64,000 bases of DNA from Lenzites betulinus. Its lineage: Eukaryota > Basidiomycota > Agaricomycetes > Polyporales > Polyporaceae. The position numbers and the translations under genes were made by a program. Of the stretch, positions 47,001 through 53,763 are shown piece after piece. The notes beneath the pieces were generated by a model. The model saw only the letters and a list, made by a program, of their open reading frames with translations. It did no database searches and was not told the origin of the DNA. The stretch's first letter is position 1; each line of letters starts with the position of its first letter. Where the stretch lies: contig JABYQU010000015.1 in the NCBI GenBank assembly GCA_022264855.1, positions 496,001 to 560,000 of the forward strand, given 5' to 3'.

Positions 47001-50000
47001 AGTAGCCGACCGACCCGAGGAACCCGCGTAGGAGCTCCCGTGAGGTCGGGACTTTCCAGTTCAACACGGAGTCGACCTTATCGGGGTCCATACGGATCCC
47101 GTCGCGATCGACAATGCGGCCCAAGATCTTCAATTCGTCGCACAGCAATTGCAGCTTCGTCGAGCTTAGGTACAATTCTTCTCGCTTCAAGATATCAATA
47201 ACTTGTTTAACATGTTGTTCATGTTCCGCAGCGGTATCCGAGTAGATGATAATATCATCAAGATACACGTCCATGAAATGACCAAGGAATGGGCCAAAGA
47301 TATGGTTCATCAAAGTCTGGTAAGTAGCGACCGCATTGCAGTCGCCCTGCTGGAGCACCAAGCTGACCATGTTCCCATCGGGAGTGGTCATCGCCGTCCG
47401 GTCAACGTGTTCGGGCGCGATACGGATCTGCTCGTACGCATCCTTGCCGTCGATCAGGCTACGGTAAGGCTTCCGAGAAGCCCGCCTCAATATAGCCTCC
47501 ATGTCGGGAAGGGGCGAAGTCACCTTGATAGTGTTCGAGTTTCGTTCCCGCAAGTCACATACTACACGAAGTCGTGCGGGTACCCCATTCACGCCCGTGC
47601 CAGGCTTCTTCAGGAGCAGCATAGGCGAGGTGTTCCGAGCATTGGACATCCGCCACCGCCCGGTCTTCAAATACGCGTCGCGCTTCTCACTCCACAACGG
47701 CCGCAGTGCATCGGGACACTTCGATGGTCGCCAGTGATACACAGCGGTCGGATCTTTCAAGGGAATGGTGTGATTGATAGCCCGCAACGGGGGAAAAGGT
47801 GCGTCACTCGCGTCACGACAGATGGGCGCTGCGTATGCTCGCAGCGACGTGCGGATACGTTCTAACTCGCCCTCCAGGACGTCCGCGGCGCGCGATTCGA
47901 TGATCCGAGCACGATTGGGCGGAACATTCGCTGAAGTCGCACTTCCAATCACGACCTTGGCGGGATTGAATCCCAATGCCACTTGATGTTGGGCAAGAAA
48001 CGGAGTCCCCAGAATAAGGTCGTAGTTGAGTATATTCATGATATCAAAGTACCTGCGCTCATTAACGGTCTGATATGTGACGTCAACTTTACAGCCATAA
48101 TTGACCTTAGCACGGGACCCCTGCACGGCCAACTGAACAGGTAAGGGCTTTTCTAACTCGTGAGCCTTGACGCCGAGCTGATGCGCGAACTTCGCAGACA
48201 TAAAGTCCGCGAGGGACCCAGAGTCAAGTAAAGCCCGCGCTGGACGACCGTCAACGGACACCGTCACTACGATCGGCTCCGGGATGATACGGCGAAAATC
48301 CTTCGTCGCCGCTGCATTCCGCTGCAAAGGTGTGGCAGGAAGGATAGCTGCGGCCATGCTGATGACCGCGACGTCCGCAGCCTCCTCGTTTGACGAGGGG
48401 CAAAGCCAGACGTCGATCCCGCCCTCCAGTTCCACGCAAGACGTATCCGCCTCCGCAGACTTCGCCACCCGAGTGGCGTACCAGCCAGGTAGGTCGAAGA
48501 GGCCGTTTTGCAGATGGGAGACCGGGATCTGACAGTCGAACGACAGCCACGCGTCTTCAAGCAACACAACGTCGTCGTACCGGAACGCGGTGAACCGGAG
48601 CGAACACTCCGAGTCGGTCTCAACCACAGAGACCGGCCACGGGAGCTCGCGGTTCAGTACCGCTGCTGCATGAATGGCAACGGCGTCCCCCATGGTTTCC
48701 GAACCGTTATCGATCAACTCACAGTCGTCACCGGGACTATCCACCCGGAGTAGTCCCTGCATCAGCATGCGGAACCAGACTACAACGTCAAACGAAGCGT
48801 CCGCCAGACAGGCCCGGCTCAAGGTGAGCAGGCCATCCGTGGTCGGAATCAATGAGCCGTCGGGAGTGACTCCCGTGAAATCACTGTATACGATAGATAC
48901 ATTCTCCGCGTCGGAAGATCCGACGAGGATGGAGGAGTCTCCGGGACCTTCGCCCGGCAAGTACGGCATATACTTGATCAACAAATCCTGCGCCCGGTCA
49001 GCGAGAACATCCCCAAGGGCAACGTAACGCCGCCCATCACGAGGAGTGACCGGCAGCGACCTCACGAACGGCGCGATTGCAACCGGGACCGCGTGCGAGG
49101 GGGAACTCACGGGTAAGAGGCCCCGCCAGATATCGTCAACCCCGGGAGTGTACTCCGAACTCGACAGAGCCGAAGCGGGGGCGAAGGTACCGCGGTAAGT
49201 AACGGTCAGAGCTGTCGGTCGTCGCCAGGCTGACCGCCCATTGCCCTCGTCTAGAGAACTCCAGTCACTCAGAGATACAGTCTGTAAGCTAGGAAGGCTA
49301 TCAGCAGCTGATTGTTCGCCCACAGAGGATTTATCCCCTATGTCGGAGGCACAAGCAGACGAAGGTGAGAGAGCCTCGTCGCCTACCAGGACATGATTGA
49401 ACTCAACGGCCTCAATGCAGCTCGTGCTATCCACTAAACTGCGCAGGTCCTCGGTAGCAGTCGAGGCGCCGACGGACATACTGAATGCCGCAACGCCCGG
49501 GGGCTTTCCCCGACCACCGCCAGCGATCTGATTTGCCTTCGGGCAGTTACGAGACAGATGCCCAACCTCACGACAGTTGTAGCATTTGCCCGCCGTGCGC
49601 AAGTCGTCACGTTCTTTATCGGTGAGTACCCGACGTGTCGGTTCCTTGGAGTGGACACTTGCGTTGAACGGCTTACGATCGGCGCGCCCGTTCTTAGCGT
49701 CCCGCCCTCCGCTCGTGGCAGAGGACGGCCCGGCCACAGGTGTCGTAGCAGAGGGGCCACCCCGATCCCGAGGACGATCGCGACCGCGACGAGACGAACG
49801 GAAATCGTCAGTGCGAGCGAATGTCGACACCGGGCTCATCGGTCCTGACCCTCCGCGCAGGGAGTTCTGGCGTCGCTCAGCCGTCGCGCCCGCCGCAAGA
49901 GCGAGCTCAGCGACTTCCGCTTCAGACTGCACGGAAGCCCAGCTCGACGTTGATGGATTGAGACGAGCACGCCACAGCTCCGCCTGCAAGACAGGGCGCA

Positions 50001-51183
50001 AGCCGTACCATAGCTTCTCAATTTTGGATTCCTCAGACATCGGCCCCAGGAGCAGGAAGAGCCCCTGCAGCTCATGCACGAACTCGCGCACGGTACGCCC
50101 CCCTTGCATCACTTGGTTCAGCTTATCCCGAGTACGCTGACGAAAGTCAATCGGGAAACAGTAGTTAAATACTTCAACGAGGACATCCTTCAAGTCCCAG
50201 GCCGACGGGTTCTCAGAACACGTCGCTCGGTAACACGAGTATGCACGCTTGGACAAGAATCGAGACACAATGAGAGCCTGCCGCTCCGGGGGCACTCGGT
50301 ACTCGTCAATGTACTCGGTAACGTCCTGCACAAACTTATGGAAGACTTGTGCGTCCGGTGACCCATCGTATACGTCAGGGTCCCGTGGTTTCAGCACCGG
50401 CACGCGAGGAGTGGACAACCCGCTCCGAGCCGCTTTGTCGCGCGCCCGCCGGGTCAGTCGCTTTCGGAGGTTCTTACGGCGGCGTTTCTCGGAGGTATAG
50501 TCCGAATCAATTGCGGACTGCCCGCGCGAGCTTCCCGACGAACTACTTGAGTCCGACGAAGAAGGGGACTCGTCGCCGCCCCGCCCTTGCGCGCTTGTGC
50601 GATGGAAGGCATGGCCCAGGTAACTGCTGGGCTCCACCTGAACGTCCGGCCGCAGGGCGGGGTCCAGTGTCTGACGCTCCCGCGGGCCCTGGTTACTTGG
50701 GGCATGCAACCCGCGAGCGCGATCCACCGTAGTAGAGACCAGTACACTAGCTGGGACTAGATTAGCCTCAGGAGGGTGGTCCTGCGTCTTCGGCAGTCGT
50801 GTAGAAACCGAATCCGCAAGATGAGCCCGCCGCGGGGTCAGGCCTTCAGCATGATGCGACGAGTTGGGCAGCAGAACGCGACCGCTCGCAAGCTCCCGCC
50901 GGCTACTCTTCGAAGGGGTGCTTGACTTCGATAGGCGGAAGGCTGTCGGAGAGCTGGGCAGCGGTGTATTGCCCTGACCCGGTAACCCTGTACCTTGCCT
51001 AAGGGGGGAGTGTAACTGCAACTTAACGAGCTCTTGTTCTAAATGCTCGATCTGCTGGAGTATCTCGTCCCGAGCATGGAGGGCCTCCCGCCCGCCTGCT
51101 ACCCCATCCATGGGCCGAGCGGTACCTGAGCTCACGCCAGACTGAGGTGACCCAGGGACGATGTGGTGAGGCGGTGCCCACAC
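43234..51183 (-). CDS. gag-pol polyprotein of a Ty3/gypsy chromovirus, with C-terminal extension
   Basis: One uninterrupted frame of 2,649 codons. Rough residue positions: coiled coil EILQQIEHLEQELVKLQL (~30-50); retrotransposon Gag domain (~270-430, VFHKFVQDVTEYIDEYRVPP); zinc knuckle CYNCREVGHLSRNC (~532-547); a ~400-residue linker; aspartic protease RALLDSGSLADFMSAKFAHQ (~985-1005); reverse transcriptase with YLDDIIIYSD (~1308); RNase H with VTDGSMGGIAGV, then WVTDHRGLIHLL and DNVLADALSR (~1450-1573); integrase zinc region H..H..CDTCQTC (~1862-1908); integrase core with IDFVGPMPD and SAYHPESDGSTERANRTV (~1930-2070); chromodomain-like DEWVITHIVAHKG then WVPYREVRNT (~2223-2282); extension to 2649. 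No frameshift separates gag and pol. All catalytic motifs look intact. Confidence 0.93.
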   Translation of the reverse strand: MWAPPHHIVPGSPQSGVSSGTARPMDGVAGGREALHARDEILQQIEHLEQELVKLQLHSPLRQGTGLPGQGNTPLPSSPTAFRLSKSSTPSKSSRRELASGRVLLPNSSHHAEGLTPRRAHLADSVSTRLPKTQDHPPEANLVPASVLVSTTVDRARGLHAPSNQGPRERQTLDPALRPDVQVEPSSYLGHAFHRTSAQGRGGDESPSSSDSSSSSGSSRGQSAIDSDYTSEKRRRKNLRKRLTRRARDKAARSGLSTPRVPVLKPRDPDVYDGSPDAQVFHKFVQDVTEYIDEYRVPPERQALIVSRFLSKRAYSCYRATCSENPSAWDLKDVLVEVFNYCFPIDFRQRTRDKLNQVMQGGRTVREFVHELQGLFLLLGPMSEESKIEKLWYGLRPVLQAELWRARLNPSTSSWASVQSEAEVAELALAAGATAERRQNSLRGGSGPMSPVSTFARTDDFRSSRRGRDRPRDRGGPSATTPVAGPSSATSGGRDAKNGRADRKPFNASVHSKEPTRRVLTDKERDDLRTAGKCYNCREVGHLSRNCPKANQIAGGGRGKPPGVAAFSMSVGASTATEDLRSLVDSTSCIEAVEFNHVLVGDEALSPSSACASDIGDKSSVGEQSAADSLPSLQTVSLSDWSSLDEGNGRSAWRRPTALTVTYRGTFAPASALSSSEYTPGVDDIWRGLLPVSSPSHAVPVAIAPFVRSLPVTPRDGRRYVALGDVLADRAQDLLIKYMPYLPGEGPGDSSILVGSSDAENVSIVYSDFTGVTPDGSLIPTTDGLLTLSRACLADASFDVVVWFRMLMQGLLRVDSPGDDCELIDNGSETMGDAVAIHAAAVLNRELPWPVSVVETDSECSLRFTAFRYDDVVLLEDAWLSFDCQIPVSHLQNGLFDLPGWYATRVAKSAEADTSCVELEGGIDVWLCPSSNEEAADVAVISMAAAILPATPLQRNAAATKDFRRIIPEPIVVTVSVDGRPARALLDSGSLADFMSAKFAHQLGVKAHELEKPLPVQLAVQGSRAKVNYGCKVDVTYQTVNERRYFDIMNILNYDLILGTPFLAQHQVALGFNPAKVVIGSATSANVPPNRARIIESRAADVLEGELERIRTSLRAYAAPICRDASDAPFPPLRAINHTIPLKDPTAVYHWRPSKCPDALRPLWSEKRDAYLKTGRWRMSNARNTSPMLLLKKPGTGVNGVPARLRVVCDLRERNSNTIKVTSPLPDMEAILRRASRKPYRSLIDGKDAYEQIRIAPEHVDRTAMTTPDGNMVSLVLQQGDCNAVATYQTLMNHIFGPFLGHFMDVYLDDIIIYSDTAAEHEQHVKQVIDILKREELYLSSTKLQLLCDELKILGRIVDRDGIRMDPDKVDSVLNWKVPTSRELLRGFLGSVGYLADDIATIRIPMGVLSGLTGVDLSFRWGPTEQRAFDEVKRLVHAHRMHHRKPLDYSQGAPRIWLVTDGSMGGIAGVVCQGATWRNAHVAAFFSAKLASAQANYAVHEIEMLAGVEAMLRHRDVLLGCHFTWVTDHRGLIHLLAQKNLSGRQARWMEKISEFDFEIEYVPGVDNVLADALSRIYTNDAPGTVRAPSEYVLHDDAGVPVGLAAHSVVLVARDAPAVVPVETVRRSERVRVAGGGARPRAAPVAPVQSPPAPAVSRPTGRRSMASNISPSPVKPASTSEVRPRRKPANTRTARPRTHTTVEVLSAESGRPETSREFARRIHRVVLHGPRAVRQEGAGSADGTIPAGMDSPDGGESPQATDDVAVGDNHDTSEDARLNAAREKLSQQKIFLTYLSASSDGVDLASVLSGRYEEDPFFKKILEALAAFKNFKCEGGLVYLRETDRTVLCIPNILLGGRSIREVVITHGHSLLAHLGAYKTICLLRDHVWWKSMSGDVRKYCDTCQTCKKSKPNNQRPFGLLNPLTIPKIPWEVIGIDFVGPMPDSRDRNGVYDSIAVIIDLLSGMVHLVPCRTNYTARQVAELVFAEVYKHHGMPRAIVSDRDSLFTSTFWTHLHRLVGVELRMSSAYHPESDGSTERANRTVTQMLRQCIGPTQHDWVSKLPAIEFAINIARSDSTGFSPFFLNTGRMPRSMIWNDAKSDEYPGVRVYAQRVKQTIMAAHDSILAARVKQTRDANKRRRSTPFVVGDLVYISTKNVSLPKGLARKLSPKYIGPYRVDRDFGNNSFQIDLPRNLKQRGVHNVFHASLLRIHEPNDDRLFPGRLETQVAEFDEHDDEWVITHIVAHKGAREDAIFEALWRSGDRTWVPYREVRNTRAVGEYMEALGVTHISQLTAGQGKPPTDDPQVFLGVIVPAVRPRRETYKRVPFARVVSSVTRQPPPPRRPLTRRPTPFPPRAPFPTRPRPRPFCFRSYTSLLSLALLAIMVAAFMDHSSLDRLPNGNIILHRRPTGGRHQYTTDQLRLYSNFNYALRGDRISGPGLVVPAGYMEFQELWAQDVDCRYQFTSYDAISGQVAILGAHLPPDELAPVAVRPVVPMQTAARSVSAPTFSSANERLEARRRTIIDTLMLDQLERSQHIQDEIRARRERRIALGSTPNVKSKSRKPRSDRPHAPRVAKNVPHVAATTPKAITATAAKVSTAKPTTRAAAKGKSMAMQVDKPVAGPSTIPASTPTKKTTEPADDDDELIDFDE

Positions 51184-51810
51184 TGGAGATCACATTAAAA
51201 TATTCGCTCCGAATACATGAAGCCTAGTTCAAATATTATCTAGATATTCTTTAGATAGTCGGCCATCCAGCTTGGCCGTGTATATTCGCCTGAATACTCG
51301 AACTCCTCCCGAAAGGGTAAACAGCGTCGATGACGCAACTGTACGTCTTCGGACTTGCCGAAAACCCGACCTTCGACGTCTCGACATCGAACCTAATTGT
51401 CGGCAACCTCTTGTCCCTCGACCACCATCATCTCCCCTGCAGGCCCAGGTCACTTATATTCTTCTCGTTGTCTCCTTGCTCATTCTCCAGTACTAACAAT
51501 CTTATTCAAACTAACATCTGACTGTACTAACATCCCAAGTACTGACATACTAACGCCATACTGACTGTGATTGACGCGCTAACATACTAACACGCTGACC
51601 ATCCGCTAATTTGCTATCAAGGCTGATTTGAGCAGGCCGCAAAATGTAAATCCCACCGGTGGGTGTTATGACCCGACGCCAAAGGTAGGTGTAGCATATA
51701 ATCCACATATATGCATTCTTCTGACTTGCGTGCCTTCCAGGTTCATTTATACCCTACCCCGTAGCTGTAGGACATGTGTACTAGTACTATATAGCACCTC
51801 TATATATGTT
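51184..51810. other. spacer between ORF0 and gag in the retrotransposon
   Basis: About 630 bases, AT-richer than the flanking ORFs. 51,490-51,610 holds a loose array of ACTAAC-type units (seven or more). 51,700-51,830 contains several TATATA strings. No coding feature; possibly leader, intron or promoter sequence. Confidence 0.5.
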
Positions 51811-52773
51811 TTATGGCCCATTTATTGTCGAAGCTCGTGCGAGCCCACAACAGGGCTGATTGAAAGAGCCTTCAGACCAATCAGGAGGGGGCCCGGGCCA
51901 CGATATCGCTGCTCCTACATCAGGCGCCAGCGGAATGTCTCCGGAATATACGTTGAATAGTTTAAAAGGGATTCTTATATTCGTAGTATATGCGAGGCGA
52001 CAATCAGCGGAATATGTAAAGCCTCTTTCAACTAGTCGCCATATATTTGGCCCGAATATTCGATCCGACGCCCAGTGCCATGACACCGATCTAACCGTAG
52101 CAGAGCTCGCCGGAGCTCCCTGAAACTTAGTGTAGTGCTCGAATTCGCGCCGTTGGACTTCAGGGTCGAGTTCATACTCGTCGAAGCCGAACGGACGCAT
52201 TCCCGCGTAATCGACCTCCTTGCCCTTGCGGGTAGATACCAGGTTTGACGATCCCTCGCCTCGCGACGAGTCGCTGACCTGCCCTGATTCCTTACTGTAT
52301 GACCTAGAGTGCTTACCACTCTTGTCGGCCGTTTGCCACAGTCCTTCCTCGACATCCTCAACGGAGGGGATGGAGGGCGCTTTTCCCGACGTCTCGGGTT
52401 TCGTTTTCATAAGAAATATATTCTTTGTACTATCATGGACGATAGTCTCCCGCGCGTATTTCGCAGCGGGGCTCTCCTCGGGAACTCGAAGTTCCGGCGA
52501 GGGCAATCCCGAGGACGCGGCCTGACTATAAGTCAAGTGCTTTTCGTCCTCGGAATCGGAATTTTGGGCTTCGGATCGCGTTCCCGTACTGGAACGCGAG
52601 CTCGCCGACTCAGTGTGTTCCCTGGTAGGGGAGAGAAACTCACCTGGTAGGGTGTTTTGGGCCATCTCGGCCTTAGCCGGTCGGTCGCGGAGATTGTAGC
52701 GAGTCATTGGTTTGGATGGTCGAGCGGAGTCGTGGGTCGAAGGTTGATCAGACCTAGACGTCGGACAAGACAA
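51811..52773 (-). CDS. retrotransposon ORF0 upstream of gag
   Basis: 320 codons starting MSCPTSRSDQPSTHDSARPS, then MTRYNLRDRPAKAEMAQNTL. It is Ser/Glu/Thr-rich and probably disordered, with YSQAASSGLPSPELRVPEES, EYELDPEVQRREFEHYTKFQ and a less disordered end (FKLFNVYSGDIPLAPDVGAA). The 3' part beyond about 52,030 overlaps AT-rich DNA and might be intron rather than coding. It lies between the 5' LTR and gag in the same sense, so it would be the first ORF of the genomic transcript. It may be an extra Gag-like or accessory product. No family recognised. Confidence 0.55.
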   Translation of the reverse strand: MSCPTSRSDQPSTHDSARPSKPMTRYNLRDRPAKAEMAQNTLPGEFLSPTREHTESASSRSSTGTRSEAQNSDSEDEKHLTYSQAASSGLPSPELRVPEESPAAKYARETIVHDSTKNIFLMKTKPETSGKAPSIPSVEDVEEGLWQTADKSGKHSRSYSKESGQVSDSSRGEGSSNLVSTRKGKEVDYAGMRPFGFDEYELDPEVQRREFEHYTKFQGAPASSATVRSVSWHWASDRIFGPNIWRLVERGFTYSADCRLAYTTNIRIPFKLFNVYSGDIPLAPDVGAAISWPGPPPDWSEGSFNQPCCGLARASTINGP

Positions 52774-52854
52774 GACCGGGTTTTTGTTTTTATAAAGCTA
52801 GAGGTCTAGAGAGTCTAGCGTAGACACGAGAGATTCCGTGTACTGTCAAAAAGA

Positions 52855-53630
52855 TGTGACGTCGGCAACCGAAGAGGGAAGGAGATCGTCACAGAGAAAG
52901 CTCAGGCGCTAAAGACAGGGATACGGTCTGTCGATTGCAGAAAGAACCATGGCCTCAGCCGTACGAGAATACAAGGGTTTTATAGTACGGGGGAGGCGAG
53001 TATTTTAGTGCCAAGAACTAGCCAAAGCGAGCGCCGAGCGAGCGGAATAGTAAGCAAAACGCGGATAAACTAGAATAGGAAATATAGCAGTCGGGGACGC
53101 CAGCGCCGGTGTGCGGAGGACCCCTGCAAACCCACCAAGAGCTCATGTCCCCGAATCCCCGAAAATGGGCCCGAAGGGCCCGGAACTTACATGAAATTCA
53201 GGTCGATTTCCCCGAAAATGGGGCCTCCAGCCGCCGAGGTTAGGTCTTGGCCACCCCCCGAAAACAAGCCCTAGCGGGGATGGTTATATGACTTAACCCC
53301 GAAAGTAAGTCCTTCTGGGCCGTCCACGCGGCCCAACCTCCGGCTCGGGCTGTCTGGGGACGAAATCCACCTGAAAAATATAGAAATTGACCGACCGGCC
53401 TCGGAGCTCGGTCGGGCCGGGGAGCCCGCGGGGCGCTACATGGGCGCCTAAATCTATGTTACGTGCGTCCTACCCCCGAATCCGGCGTAGCCGGGCGCAT
53501 CTTATGTGAAAATCCCCGAAAACTGCCCAATTTTCGACCCCCGAAAACCGCCCAAAACGGCCTCCAAACGGATATGAGCTCTTGGTGAGTTTGCAGGGGT
53601 CCTGTGTGCGGCCGGCGTCTGGGCGTTACA
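52855..53630 (-). repeat. 5' LTR, split by a hAT-type MITE
   Basis: 776 bases including a 487-base MITE and one 8-base duplication, leaving 281 bases, the same length as the other LTR. The element-sense end GACGTCACA is followed by TCTTTTTGACAGTACACGG, so the usual TGG-type tRNA primer site is not seen. Confidence 0.9.
53117..53603. mobile_element. hAT-type MITE, copy 2
   Basis: 487 bases with ends AGGACCCCTGCAAACCCACC / AGGACCCCTGCAAACTCACC and an exact 8-bp duplication GTGTGCGG on both sides (53,109-53,116 and 53,604-53,611). The empty site can be read in the other LTR (GCCGGTGTGCGGCCGGCG). It lies in the opposite orientation to the copy at 36,640-37,127. Confidence 0.92.
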
Positions 53631-53635
53631 GACAA
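53631..53635. repeat. 5-bp target site duplication of the LTR retrotransposon, right
   Basis: GACAA directly outside the right LTR; matches 41,547-41,551. Confidence 0.85.
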
Positions 53636-53763
53636 TAAGCGTCTATTCCTGCAAACCGCGACGAATCAAGAGACGCCCAAAGTACCCTTCATTAGCCGTG
53701 TCCACCTCGAAAGTTAAGCTCAAGTACTAAGTGCCCCCAGTGCCGCCACCACCACCCACAGCC

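Larger units (their letters stand above)
41552..53630 (-). mobile_element. complete Ty3/gypsy-type LTR retrotransposon with two nested insertions
   Basis: Minus-strand element bounded by TG..CA LTRs and a 5-bp duplication GACAA. Order in its own sense: 5' LTR (53,630-52,855, carrying a MITE), ORF0 (52,773-51,811), gag-pol (51,183-43,234), polypurine tract (43,203-43,192), 3' LTR (43,191-41,552, carrying a Helitron). Without the two insertions it is about 10.2 kb. The pol order RT, RNase H, integrase plus a chromodomain marks it as Ty3/gypsy (Metaviridae-like, chromovirus type). The long intact frame and matching LTRs point to a recent insertion. Confidence 0.93.
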
